A stretch of 40,356 nt of DNA from Lachnospiraceae bacterium (GTDB taxonomy: Bacteria > Bacillota > Clostridia > Lachnospirales > Lachnospiraceae), in NCBI GenBank assembly GCA_017437785.1, contig JAFRXH010000058.1, positions 1 through 40,356 on the forward strand, written 5' to 3'. This document shows positions 1-7,286 of this stretch, piece by piece (position 1 is the first letter of the stretch; every line of letters begins with the position of its first letter). The notes beneath the pieces are model-generated. The model was not told where the DNA came from, ran no database searches, and saw only the letters and a program-made list of their open reading frames with translations. The position numbers and the translations under genes are program-made.

Positions 1-38
1 GTAACAGTCTGACAGTCTAGAACTAATCATTACCGTAT

Positions 39-66
39 CCAATAGCGATTATTGCTATTGGTTTAT
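39..66 (+). terminator. Hairpin terminator of an upstream gene
   Basis: CCAATAGC (39-46) and GCTATTGG (54-61) form a perfect 8-bp stem with a 7-nt loop, followed by TTTATT. It probably ends a plus-strand gene lying outside the window. Confidence 0.5.
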
Positions 67-301
67 TAAAGTCACCCATTTATAGGATGCTTCAGGTGTT
101 CCACTTCATTGATACCAAGAATTCTTTCGCGTTTTGCTGGCCATTGCACAGTGCACATGCAATGTGTTAGTATGCAGAAAGAATGATTTCCCTTAAGTAG
201 ACGTTATTTAGACCACAGTGGTGACAGGCACCTTTTTTAAGGGCATGGCGGTGGAGGATGTCCTAAAAATAACGGAAGAAAATACCAGAAGAGTGTTTGT
301 C

Positions 302-340
302 TTGATTGCATAGACGTATGATGATATAATATGTCTATGC
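302..340 (+). promoter_or_regulatory. Promoter and palindromic operator of the toxin-antitoxin operon
   Basis: TTGATT (302-307), a 17-nt spacer and a consensus TATAAT (325-330) make a strong sigma-A promoter. A perfect 8-bp inverted repeat, GCATAGAC (308-315) and GTCTATGC (333-340), is centred on the -10 box. An antitoxin (or antitoxin-toxin complex) bound here would block RNA polymerase. Autoregulation through such a palindrome is normal for Phd/YefM systems; its use here is inferred. Confidence 0.8.
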
Positions 341-359
341 GAAAATGGAGGTGATATTT

Positions 360-644
360 ATGTTTGCACAGCAGGAAGTGATCAGACCATCTGCAGATTT
401 ACGTAATCATTATAATGAAATATCCAGACAATGCCGTGAAAACAATGAGGCAGTTATAATTACTGTAAACGGAAGAGGGGATACGGTATCTCTTAGCTAT
501 GAAGAGTATAAGAGAATGAAAGCCAGAATCGAGCTTTTGGAAATTCTTGCAGAAGCAGATGAGGATGTTAAGTATGGAAGGGTTGCGCCTATGAAGGATA
601 CATTCGATGATTTAAGAAGTATTCTTAAGGAGGGCAAGGCTTGA
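360..644 (+). CDS. Phd/YefM-family antitoxin
   Basis: Antitoxin of a type II toxin-antitoxin pair. It should bind the operon's operator with its N-terminal half and neutralise the toxin with its C-terminal half. The 94-residue product has the Phd/YefM layout: an N-terminal segment with I-R-P-S-A-D-L-R-N-H, a V-I-I-T-V-N-G-R-G strand, and S-L-S-Y-E-E-Y before an acidic helical tail. An ATG five codons upstream (345) is open, but GGAGGTG at 347-353 sits 6 nt before the ATG at 360, so the later start is preferred. The gene overlaps the toxin gene by 3 nt (the toxin's TTG start runs through the antitoxin's TGA), which suggests translational coupling. The family assignment is firm; the exact subfamily is not. 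Confidence 0.85.
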   Translation: MFAQQEVIRPSADLRNHYNEISRQCRENNEAVIITVNGRGDTVSLSYEEYKRMKARIELLEILAEADEDVKYGRVAPMKDTFDDLRSILKEGKA

Positions 645-958
645 AGTACGAAGTTTTACGAACAGATACAGCTGATTCATTAATACGAAAGATTGTCCTA
701 TATATAGCGGATAATTTTGGGAATGATATTGCTTTGGAGAAATTGGATTATCTTGAAGAATCTATTATGAAGCTGGCGGATAATCCGCACATGGGCGTGA
801 AACCTAAATATTCTGTGCTAAGGAGACAGGGATATCTGGTACTTATTTTGGAAAAGGATCTTGTATTTTATAAAGTTGATGATGATAAGAAGCAGGTTAT
901 TGTCTATGCCGTAGTAGATCAGAGACAGGATTACTTAAGTATTATCAGAGGGTTATGA
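641..958 (+). CDS. RelE/ParE-family toxin
   Basis: Toxin partner of the preceding antitoxin; family members are ribosome-dependent mRNA endonucleases (RelE) or gyrase poisons (ParE). The 105-residue product has the RelE/ParE fold pattern: two N-terminal helices, then strands with L-R-R-Q-G-Y-L-V-L, F-Y-K-V-D-D and V-I-V-Y-A-V-V-D-Q-R-Q-D-Y at the C-terminus. Translation starts at TTG (641), 5-6 nt after AAGGAGG, overlapping the antitoxin stop codon. Which target it hits cannot be decided from sequence alone. Complete, with no sign of decay. Confidence 0.85.
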   Translation: MKYEVLRTDTADSLIRKIVLYIADNFGNDIALEKLDYLEESIMKLADNPHMGVKPKYSVLRRQGYLVLILEKDLVFYKVDDDKKQVIVYAVVDQRQDYLSIIRGL

Positions 959-977
959 TGATAGAATATAGAATGTT

Positions 978-1175
978 ATGAAAAATCAGGATTAACATTA
1001 ATTCAATCTGCATTGTGTGTGCTGTCGGCGGTCGTGTTGATCGCGGCGGCGCTTTTGATATATTTTGAAGGAAGCGCGGCAAAGGCAAGTGATCCCATGG
1101 CAGACGTATATACTAGTGGAAGCGATAGCGGCTAAAGCCGTTTTTGCAGATGCGTGGCAGAAAATGGGCATTTAA
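978..1175 (+). pseudogene. Frameshifted remnant of a small pilin-like membrane peptide
   Basis: An open frame from about 980 reads K-S-G-L-T-L-I-Q-S-A-L-C-V-L-S, then a hydrophobic stretch V-V-L-I-A-A-A-L-L-I-Y-F-E, like a short prepilin N-terminus. An ATG at 978 is out of frame by one base: it is followed by five A residues where six would restore an M-K-K-S-G-L start. Near 1119 a second frameshift separates the body from a plausible tail (E-A-I-A-A-K-A-V-F-A-D-A-W-Q-K-M-G-I, stop at 1173). Two single-base lesions in one short gene next to an intact pilin gene suggest decay; sequencing error in homopolymers is the alternative. The rest of 959-1350 shows no gene. Confidence 0.4.
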
Positions 1176-1350
1176 GGACGGAAATTCGTAAACATAAAAA
1201 TACAGGAAAGAACTTGACAGTAAATATACTATAATATGCAACTGAAATTATCGAAAACGCAACCAATTACCGCTGGTTATACAGAATAAAGCTGTTATGA
1301 TAAAGGTGTTAACCCCAAACAGTATTAATGTATGATCAAGGAGGAAGAAG

Positions 1351-1899
1351 ATGAAAGGTGTTAACTCTAACAAAGGTTTTTCGCTAGTGGAATTGATAAT
1401 CGTTATTGCCATTATGGCAATCCTGGTCGGTATTTTAGCGCCTCAGCTGCTCAAGTACATTGAAAAGTCAAAAGTTTCTGCTGACACCCAGCAATGTGAT
1501 ACTATCCGTTCTGCTATACTATATGCATTGGCTGATCCGAATGTTTTAAGCGCGGATGATAAGAGTAAGGATTGGATAAGAGAGTTTACAAATCCCGGGG
1601 AAGATATACTTCTTTATTCAGGAGCTTATGGAGGGGATTGGTTAAATTGTGAATTTGTGCGATCCGTAACAGAGACGCTGGGATATAATCCATGGGTTAC
1701 AGCGAATACTGCACAGGGTTTTAAATCCACTCCGGCAAGCGGCGGCATAGGTCTTGCTCCTTGTGCAAAGGTCAGCGATAACGGAAATAATTTTGCTGTT
1801 TATCTTGCATGGAGCGATCGCACTGGCCATAAAGACGGAGAAAACTTTAACGGAGATTATGATGAGCTGGAAGATTCAAAAGTTATTTTTGTAAAATAG
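1351..1899 (+). CDS. Type IV pilin-like protein (prepilin)
   Basis: Structural subunit of a type IV pilus-like or competence-like pseudopilus, processed by a prepilin peptidase and anchored in the membrane before assembly. The 182-residue product begins with a short basic leader and the class III signal K-G-F-S-L-V-E-L-I (cleavage after G, glutamate at mature position 5). A hydrophobic helix follows to about residue 32, then A-P-Q-L-L-K-Y-I-E-K-S-K, typical of the pilin alpha-1 continuation. The C-terminal half is an undefined globular domain with three cysteines. It starts at ATG after AAGGAGGAAGAAG. No assembly ATPase, platform protein or peptidase gene is in the window, so the machinery must lie elsewhere. 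Specific pilin class unknown. Confidence 0.8.
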   Translation: MKGVNSNKGFSLVELIIVIAIMAILVGILAPQLLKYIEKSKVSADTQQCDTIRSAILYALADPNVLSADDKSKDWIREFTNPGEDILLYSGAYGGDWLNCEFVRSVTETLGYNPWVTANTAQGFKSTPASGGIGLAPCAKVSDNGNNFAVYLAWSDRTGHKDGENFNGDYDELEDSKVIFVK

Positions 1900-1928
1900 T
1901 ATAAGCATGTGTATACAGATATTTCTCT

Positions 1929-1958
1929 CGGCGGCTTGTTAAAAGCCGCCGGTTTTGT
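1929..1958 (+). terminator. Intrinsic terminator after the pilin gene
   Basis: CGGCGGCTT (1929-1937) and AAGCCGCCG (1943-1951) form a 9-bp perfect stem with a 5-nt loop, followed by GTTTTGTT. The minus-strand side lacks a T-run, so it serves the pilin gene only. Confidence 0.85.
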
Positions 1959-1982
1959 TAGCGCAGTTGTATATGCAGCTGC

Positions 1983-3311
1983 TTACATCTGATTTACGCA
2001 GCCTAAGAATACAGGCAGACCGGTTTCGTTATCTATTATTCCGTAGATGAATGGACGGTCTAAGATAACAAATATGTATTCTATGGGCTCAGCCACTGAT
2101 GTGCAGCCGTCGGTCATTTCCAGTGCTGTGGCAGCAGCAGCTCTGGTACCTTTGCGGTCCACCTCGATATGTGTCTTATGGATCACACTGCTAATGCAGA
2201 CAGGATGGGGATCACCGTTTTGTTCGCACAGCATATTGTTGAAATCGGCAAGCTCCGGATCGAAGGCGTCGGTCATTCCCATTGACTGTAAGATAGCGCT
2301 CATTTCCATATCGTAATCAAACGTGAATTCGGGAATTTCAACCACGACGTTGCCGCCTTTTGTATTTCTTATTGCTTCGGAAATATCAGCATTACTGTCG
2401 GAAAGATCTTTTATATAGTCATCAAGATCAACACCTTCCCCGGGCAGCAGGCCCATGAAAGAGTAACGGCCGCCCTTATAATCGCGAAGGAAGCCTGTGC
2501 CCCCGTTTAGTTCAAAGTAGCGGGATTCTTCGCTGTGCAACAGGGTTACTTTACTGATGCTGCCGTCAGCATTTGTAAAATCCATATCCTCATAGATCTG
2601 TTTATCTTCATATTCATTAAGCCATTCAGCCTCAAAAGCCAGCGCATTTATGATATACATCCTCGCTTCATCGGATATATTATCGAGTATATTGGGGATC
2701 ATGCCGCGGGTCTCATGGTTGACCCAGCCGTTGATATCATTTAAGGTGGTGCCGTTAAACGGGGCTTTCCATACCTGGGCATCATACCATGAAGAGGCTT
2801 TGGAAGCGAACTCCGGAATCAGATCGTAGATACCCTCATCTTTTAACCATATGGAATTGGCTACGTTCCACTCAACATCCGGATCGTTCTTCATGCGCGT
2901 GGAAAGCTCATAGAGCAGAGGGCTCATCTCGTCTATTGAAGTTCCCCCGCCTATCACTGATTCGATCTGGGAAAGGGTATTTCCGCCGGCTCCGCTTTCT
3001 GCCATGCCGAAGGCCAGTTCGACGGATACGGGAGATATGCACACGTTTTTACCGGTGCCTTCCGCTGCAGCGGTTTCTGCTAAAAGCTTTGTCCCCGCTA
3101 TGGAGAGCGCAGAGATCTGTTCGTTATTAATCTCTGATTCAGGTGCGCTCAGAGTTGAAACATTTTTAGTGAGTTCTTGCGATGCTTCGCTGTGATTAAA
3201 GGGTATGCTGACCTCCCTTTGTGTGGGGCTCTCAAGTACCGGCCCTTTGTCTGCGCAGGCGCCGAGCATCATTGCGCTAAGCAGTGTTACAGCAATTGTT
3301 CTCTTTTTCAT
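1983..3311 (-). CDS. Serpin-family protease inhibitor, lipoprotein
   Basis: Predicted surface-anchored serpin that traps serine (or cysteine) proteases by inserting its cleaved reactive loop. From the chosen start (ATG at 3309-3311, preceded by AGGGAGG) it is 442 residues. A signal peptide ends in the lipobox L-G-A-C (Cys19), then comes a linker, then the full serpin domain from about residue 60 to the end. The hinge K-G-T-R-A-A-A-A-T-A-L matches the small-residue hinge needed for loop insertion, so the protein should be inhibitory. The C-terminal signature (D-R-P-F-I-Y-G-I-I-D, then L-P-V-F-L-G-C-V) is intact. By counting from the hinge, P1-P1' falls near D-G-C-T, but this is approximate. 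An upstream extension of the frame to 3509 lacks a ribosome binding site and would spoil the signal peptide. It lies downstream of an acyltransferase on the same strand with a 220-nt gap. Confidence 0.9.
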   Translation of the reverse strand: MKKRTIAVTLLSAMMLGACADKGPVLESPTQREVSIPFNHSEASQELTKNVSTLSAPESEINNEQISALSIAGTKLLAETAAAEGTGKNVCISPVSVELAFGMAESGAGGNTLSQIESVIGGGTSIDEMSPLLYELSTRMKNDPDVEWNVANSIWLKDEGIYDLIPEFASKASSWYDAQVWKAPFNGTTLNDINGWVNHETRGMIPNILDNISDEARMYIINALAFEAEWLNEYEDKQIYEDMDFTNADGSISKVTLLHSEESRYFELNGGTGFLRDYKGGRYSFMGLLPGEGVDLDDYIKDLSDSNADISEAIRNTKGGNVVVEIPEFTFDYDMEMSAILQSMGMTDAFDPELADFNNMLCEQNGDPHPVCISSVIHKTHIEVDRKGTRAAAATALEMTDGCTSVAEPIEYIFVILDRPFIYGIIDNETGLPVFLGCVNQM

Positions 3312-3531
3312 ATTATTTTTCCTCCCTGTCGTTTCTTTTGTTAACGATATAGTATATACGTACTGAGGCAGCGGATTTATGGCTTTATGTAAATTTTTCC
3401 CGGTATCCGCCACCCGGGAGAATGAATTAGATTTAGCGGTGAAGATGAAGACAGGGAGGAATATGAGCATTTTGTCAGACAAACACCTTTTCGGGAAATT
3501 CAGGATCAATTACGTTTTGGGAGAGGCAGAT

Positions 3532-4299
3532 TCAGAAATCCCTGAGGCTGATAGGTTTTTGATGTTTTTCGCATAAAACGGGCACTCTGGCTGCGGGATC
3601 GGAAATGCTATCACGCAGCCTGTATTCTGCCTTTAACCATGCGGCGCCGAAGTCTTCTTTATTATCACAGATTATGGGAGCGCCGAAAACTATCCTTGTC
3701 GGATATTCGGGAGAGACCTGTTCACTGTAGACAGGTATGATCGCAGCATCTGCTTTTTTGGCTATATAATGTACCCCTGACGCCACATCTTCGGGCGTGG
3801 TCATATCTATATCCGCGATGGTCTGCTGTACAAAAACGGTTACAGCGCTGTCAGCGGAAGCCTTTAAATAATCTATGCATTTGCGCAGTACGCTTATACC
3901 GCTGGCATTATCTTTCCTGATCAGGCAGACTATCGTAAACAGCCTGTTTATGAATTCGTTAAGATGCGGGTTGGAACCCCAGTCGCTTTTGGCGACAACC
4001 AGCATATTGGGGATGATGGTACCGAAGAGAAGGCCGTCAAACTCAGTGACATGATTAGGTACGAAAACATATTTTCCGTGCTCATAATCGCCCATATCGA
4101 TCAGCTGTATATTAAAGATCCGCTTTGAAGCTTCAAAGAAATCCGCACGCTTTAGGGGATCTAAGCCCATATGGGCTGCCATTTTGAATATCAGCTCCAT
4201 GATCGTGGCGGCCTGGGTTGTTGTGTAACTGTCTACGCCGCCGTATCCTCTGATCAGCGCTTTCAGCTCTGAGCGGTCTATATCGTATATTTCCTGCAT
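3532..4299 (-). CDS. PlsC-like lysophospholipid acyltransferase family protein
   Basis: Probable 1-acyl-glycerol-3-phosphate or related acyltransferase acting on membrane lipid precursors. The 255-residue product carries the catalytic H-x4-D motif in V-P-N-H-V-T-E-F-D at about residues 90-98. A later block, V-T-V-F-V-Q-Q-T, sits where the family has its F-P-E-G-T-R substrate motif; here that motif is not recognisable. A third conserved region, A-A-I-I-P-V-Y, follows. There is no obvious membrane helix. The start at 4299 is chosen because AGGAAG lies upstream in the mRNA; the frame runs open for 36 more codons upstream without such a site. It has its own promoter, divergent from the DUF4230 operon. 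The substrate is unknown and the divergent second motif lowers confidence. Confidence 0.7.
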   Translation of the reverse strand: MQEIYDIDRSELKALIRGYGGVDSYTTTQAATIMELIFKMAAHMGLDPLKRADFFEASKRIFNIQLIDMGDYEHGKYVFVPNHVTEFDGLLFGTIIPNMLVVAKSDWGSNPHLNEFINRLFTIVCLIRKDNASGISVLRKCIDYLKASADSAVTVFVQQTIADIDMTTPEDVASGVHYIAKKADAAIIPVYSEQVSPEYPTRIVFGAPIICDNKEDFGAAWLKAEYRLRDSISDPAARVPVLCEKHQKPISLRDF

Positions 4300-4333
4300 C
4301 GTTCTGTCTTCCTTTCCAAATGACGCTTTTGAG

Positions 4334-4362
4334 ATTTTACTATGTTTTCTTTTGATATGCAA
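4334..4362 (-). promoter_or_regulatory. Promoter of the PlsC-like gene
   Basis: On the minus strand TTGCAT (complement of 4357-4362) and TAAAAT (complement of 4334-4339) are separated by 17 nt. It lies 35 nt upstream of the chosen start. Confidence 0.65.
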
Positions 4363-4400
4363 TATCGGCTGCAGAGTGTGATAAGTCAGCAGATAAAAAT

Positions 4401-4420
4401 GGTACAAATTGGTACAAATT
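4401..4420. repeat. Two abutting 10-bp direct repeats between divergent promoters
   Basis: GGTACAAATT occurs twice without a gap (4401-4410 and 4411-4420), and GGT follows again at 4421. The 10-bp period equals one helical turn, so two copies of a protein could bind side by side on one face. It lies between the two divergent promoters and could control either one. Binding protein unknown. Confidence 0.6.
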
Positions 4421-4456
4421 GGTGGCTCATTTTCTGTAGCATGAGAGGCACGGATG

Positions 4457-4465
4457 TGATAAAAT
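4457..4465 (+). promoter_or_regulatory. Extended -10 promoter of the DUF4230/W-x-D operon
   Basis: TGATAAAAT matches an extended -10 element (TG-n-TAAAAT). No good -35 box is visible at 16-18 nt, which is common for extended -10 promoters. It lies 57 nt upstream of the first gene. Confidence 0.5.
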
Positions 4466-4521
4466 AGAAAGAGTTTGAGCCGGGAGTCCGGCTGTGGATT
4501 TTTATTACGGGATCAGGGCAA

Positions 4522-5256
4522 GTGAGCGAAGAAAAAGATCAGGAAAAAAAAGAAAAAGAAAAGCTTAGCGATGTTGAAAAAGCTTATATGGAGCTGACCG
4601 TACAAAAGCGTGTTAAATTCTATTTGGCAGGCATATTATTTGTATTGGCTGTAGTAACGATCCTCATAGTCAGGGGCTGTGCCAAAAAAGATGATGTGCC
4701 GCTTTCCGAACGTATAAGCGAGTCTATCGAAGATGTGGTAGTGGGACAGGAAGGGAAGGTTGAGCTGGTCACCGAAAGCACGCTTGAAAATGCGGTGAGG
4801 AGCGCTACGCTCTATACGGCGTCGTATCCTTATAACGGAGTGGCACAGGTGTACGGAACGATAGAGGAAGGGCTTAAATACTATGTGGCTTACAAGGCAG
4901 AGATCAAAGCAGGCATAGACAGCAGTAAGATAAGGGTGGAGCTTGATGAGGAAGAAAAGCTCATAATCATCCGCCTGCCGGAGATAGAGCTTACAGAGCC
5001 TTCCATAGACGGTAAATTCAAGTTCATCTTCATGGATGATAAATATAATACCGGAGATACCTATAATGAGGCCTTTACGGCTGCTACAGCGGATATGAAC
5101 CGCCGCCTAAAGCTTAATATGTTAAACGATCTGAAGAAAACAGCTACGGATTCGGCCAAGGCTGTTGAACGTGCTTTAGTCGAGCCCTGGGTTAACCAGG
5201 TGGATCCCGAAAAGCATTATACGGTAAAGGTGCTGGCCTTTGAGGAGGAGGAATGA
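4522..5256 (+). CDS. DUF4230 family membrane-anchored protein
   Basis: First gene of the operon leading to the FtsK-like ATPase; function unknown. The 244-residue product has a highly charged cytoplasmic N-terminus (E/K-rich, residues 1-30), one membrane helix at about 34-53 (A-G-I-L-F-V-L-A-V-V-T), and an extracellular domain of the DUF4230 type. That domain has a Y-x-V-x-Y-x-A-E-I-K-A-G-I-D segment, then paired strands with I-I-I-R-L-P-E-I and a helical end. The start is GTG at 4522, with only a weak AGGG upstream. The next gene overlaps it by 4 nt (ATGA) and encodes a second DUF4230 protein, so the two are likely paralogous partners on the cell surface. Confidence 0.75.
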   Translation: MSEEKDQEKKEKEKLSDVEKAYMELTVQKRVKFYLAGILFVLAVVTILIVRGCAKKDDVPLSERISESIEDVVVGQEGKVELVTESTLENAVRSATLYTASYPYNGVAQVYGTIEEGLKYYVAYKAEIKAGIDSSKIRVELDEEEKLIIIRLPEIELTEPSIDGKFKFIFMDDKYNTGDTYNEAFTAATADMNRRLKLNMLNDLKKTATDSAKAVERALVEPWVNQVDPEKHYTVKVLAFEEEE

Positions 5257-5909
5257 TGGATAAAAGATATTTTGCCATAGGTTTCCTGCTCATGATCATG
5301 ATGCTTTGCGCTTGCGGGAAAGACACTGTGGAGGAGATCGAAAGTACCGTTTCCGAAGACGAGCCGGAGGTGATAGTGCTGTCTGCGGACTATGTTCCGG
5401 ACACCCCGGATTTCGTACCGGAGCTTTCGCGTATAAAGAGCATATGTGAGCTGTCCACGCTTAAGTGCATATACCACAATGTGGCTTACGGCACACAGTA
5501 TGCGGGTACCGGACTCTCACACATGGGAGAAAAGAACCGTAATTTCATGCAGGAATATGACTGCGAAGTCGAGATCAGCTATTCCGTGGATCAGATAAAG
5601 ATGGAGCAGAACGGGACTGAGATACGCATAAGCCTGCCGGAACCCAATATCACAAGCCGTAAGCTGCCGGATTCCATCTCGCCCGATTCCTACATAGAGG
5701 AACCGGACAGCACATTTAACGATAATCCGATCAAGGCTGAGACCATCAGTAAAGCCATTTCTTTTGCCGATGTGAACATGGAGGAAGAGATAAGGGAAAA
5801 TACCAATCTGATCGCGAGCGCCGAGTATCAGGCCAAAAGCCTGATAGAGAATTATATCAAGCAGATAGGCCTGCTTACGGATGTGGAATATAAGATAATC
5901 TGGGAATAA
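5253..5909 (+). CDS. DUF4230 family lipoprotein
   Basis: Second DUF4230 protein, 218 residues. It begins with a lipoprotein signal peptide whose lipobox, M-L-C-A-C (cysteine at about residue 21), predicts anchoring to the outer face of the membrane. The body keeps the family pattern: a cysteine-containing first helix, a V-E-I-S-Y-S-V-D-Q-I-K strand, a stretch I-R-I-S-L-P-E-P-N-I matching R-L-P-E-I of its neighbour, and a long C-terminal helix. GAGGAGG sits just upstream of two adjacent ATGs (5253 and 5256). It overlaps the preceding stop codon, so the pair should be made together. No enzymatic motif is visible. Confidence 0.75.
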   Translation: MMDKRYFAIGFLLMIMMLCACGKDTVEEIESTVSEDEPEVIVLSADYVPDTPDFVPELSRIKSICELSTLKCIYHNVAYGTQYAGTGLSHMGEKNRNFMQEYDCEVEISYSVDQIKMEQNGTEIRISLPEPNITSRKLPDSISPDSYIEEPDSTFNDNPIKAETISKAISFADVNMEEEIRENTNLIASAEYQAKSLIENYIKQIGLLTDVEYKIIWE

Positions 5910-5922
5910 GAAGGATACGGAT

Positions 5923-6153
5923 ATGCATGACAGTGCTGTTTTTAACAGGGAAGCAGACTCCATAGTGGAAGTGGCCGATACGCTCATCAGAAAGACAGAG
6001 CGCTCGGGCATGCAGTGGAGGGACCGTAAATACAGGGAACTCTGCGATGCGATGAACGAGATAAAAAGCGGTGAGAGCAGCTTAAGAAGTGCGGCATCCG
6101 CCTGCGCGGCAAGCGTGGATGCATTCTGGAATATAGCTGCGGAGCAGGTATAA
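5923..6153 (+). CDS. Small W-x-D helical-hairpin protein (WXG100-like), first copy
   Basis: 76-residue, all-helical protein of unknown function. Two predicted helices are joined by a turn with S-G-M-Q-W-R-D (W32, D34), directly followed by R-K-Y-R-E-L. The geometry (helix, tryptophan turn, helix, no signal peptide, under 100 residues) matches ESX/WXG100 substrates, but glycine of W-x-G is replaced by aspartate. Two further genes in the same operon carry the same turn. Unlike those, this protein lacks the Y-x-x-x-R tail and ends F-W-N-I-A-A-E-Q-V. GAAGGA precedes the ATG. The resemblance is a pattern match by eye, not a database result. Confidence 0.6.
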   Translation: MHDSAVFNREADSIVEVADTLIRKTERSGMQWRDRKYRELCDAMNEIKSGESSLRSAASACAASVDAFWNIAAEQV

Positions 6154-6157
6154 GGCG

Positions 6158-6952
6158 ATGATGGATCTGGTTGATGTATCGGTAACGGCTCTTATGGATG
6201 TGGCCGGATCACTGAATGAGTATAAGCTGGATCTGCTGCAGGCAAGGGTCAGCACGGGATATTTTAGCGCGGTCGGTGAATGCAGTGCGGAGCTTGGCAG
6301 GACAGAGGAACAGTTAAGGGATCTAGAAAACGAGCTGGCCTATGAACAGAAGGAGCTGGACCGGCTGTATGGCGAGCTGGATTATGCAAAAAAAGATCTG
6401 GCTGATGCTGAGTTCAGGAGATCAAAACTGGAAGGTGAGATAGCACAGGCGGAGCAAAGCGCCGGTGCCTGCGAAGGGGCTGCTTATAAAGCTAAAAAGG
6501 ATATGGAGTTTCACGCTGCCGCAGCTGCAAACGCGCAGTATCAGAATGATGCGGCTGAGCATCAGGCGATGTACGAAGCGGCGGCAGCAGAATACGAAGC
6601 AGCGGTATCCGATGCGGAGAATTTCAAGGCGCAGGCGGCAGCGGCATCGGATGAGCTGGCTTATACGGAGGGAACGATATCCAAGCTTTATAAGGATATA
6701 GACTGGCTGCAGCGTGAGAGTTTTGATACACAGCAGAGAGTTGACGGGCTTACCGACAGAAAATACAGGCTGGAGAATAAGCTCTCCCGTATGAGGGATG
6801 CATTTAACAAGCTGGAATCGGATATAAGGTATTTTCAGAGTGAGATAGACCGCTATGTGTCGGCTTCGGACAACGTGGCCGACAGGCTGCTTGCGGCCAC
6901 ACAACGTTGCATCACATATATAACGGAGTATGAAGACACACGTCTGATATAA
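6158..6952 (+). CDS. Long coiled-coil protein of the W-x-D locus
   Basis: 264-residue cytosol-type protein with no signal peptide. After a short N-terminal helix, residues about 45-240 are almost continuous heptad-like helix, rich in E, K, Q and A, with an alanine-rich break near residues 105-170. It ends in Y-E-D-T-R-L-I (Y258, R262), the same Y-x-x-x-R-L ending as two of the small neighbours, which is the strongest sign it belongs to the same system. It could be a larger secreted partner (as LXG or Esp proteins are in ESX systems) or a scaffold. It starts 4 nt after the preceding stop. No known domain recognised. Confidence 0.65.
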   Translation: MMDLVDVSVTALMDVAGSLNEYKLDLLQARVSTGYFSAVGECSAELGRTEEQLRDLENELAYEQKELDRLYGELDYAKKDLADAEFRRSKLEGEIAQAEQSAGACEGAAYKAKKDMEFHAAAAANAQYQNDAAEHQAMYEAAAAEYEAAVSDAENFKAQAAAASDELAYTEGTISKLYKDIDWLQRESFDTQQRVDGLTDRKYRLENKLSRMRDAFNKLESDIRYFQSEIDRYVSASDNVADRLLAATQRCITYITEYEDTRLI

Positions 6953-6977
6953 AAATACAGTCGAAGGGAGAATCGGT

Positions 6978-7259
6978 ATGGCAGCTAATGTATCGGTAGA
7001 TGCTAAAGCCATTAAAGGCGGTATCATGATCACGCAAATGTCCATGGATAAGCTAAAGGAATCGTCGGTGCGGCTGGCACAGAATTACCAGCGTGCAGGT
7101 GCAGGAGGATGGAGAGACCAGAAGTATAATGACCTGGGCGTTCTTATAGATCAGAGTATCAATGCCCTGCGTAAGCCGCTGGCACAGCTTGAAGAATGCC
7201 AGGAGAAACTCAGGCGTCTGCTCAAAGAGGTGGAAGATTACGACGCGACCAGACTGTAG
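6978..7259 (+). CDS. Small W-x-D helical-hairpin protein (WXG100-like), second copy
   Basis: 93 residues, predicted helix-turn-helix hairpin. The turn reads A-G-G-W-R-D-Q-K-Y (W45, D47), nearly identical to W-R-D-R-K-Y in the first copy. The C-terminus is D-Y-D-A-T-R-L (Y88, R92). ESX substrates carry a C-terminal Y-x-x-x-[DE] export signal; here the same spacing ends in arginine. AAGGGAG lies 7 nt before the ATG. Length, fold and position just upstream of an FtsK-type ATPase all fit a WXG100-superfamily protein, but the family match is inferred from motif and context. Confidence 0.65.
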   Translation: MAANVSVDAKAIKGGIMITQMSMDKLKESSVRLAQNYQRAGAGGWRDQKYNDLGVLIDQSINALRKPLAQLEECQEKLRRLLKEVEDYDATRL

Positions 7260-7286
7260 CGATTGTTTGTATAAAAGGAGAATATC

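Larger units (their letters stand above)
1..344. other. Gene-poor left edge with decayed sequence
   Basis: No convincing gene lies here. The region holds a hairpin terminator near its left end and the toxin-antitoxin promoter at its right end, both listed separately. Between them, a short open frame at 245-313 (MAVEDVLKITEEN...) has the look of the C-terminal tail of a nuclease/transposase-like protein (pattern M-[AS]-V-E-x-[AV]-x-x-I-T-E-E). It is closed upstream by a stop at 209-211 and has no good ribosome binding site, so it may be a remnant. That family guess is weak. Confidence 0.4.

Noticed and set aside
1214-1235. TTGACA and TATAAT upstream of the pilin gene
   Set aside because: The spacing is only 10 nt, so they cannot act together as one promoter; each alone is weak evidence.
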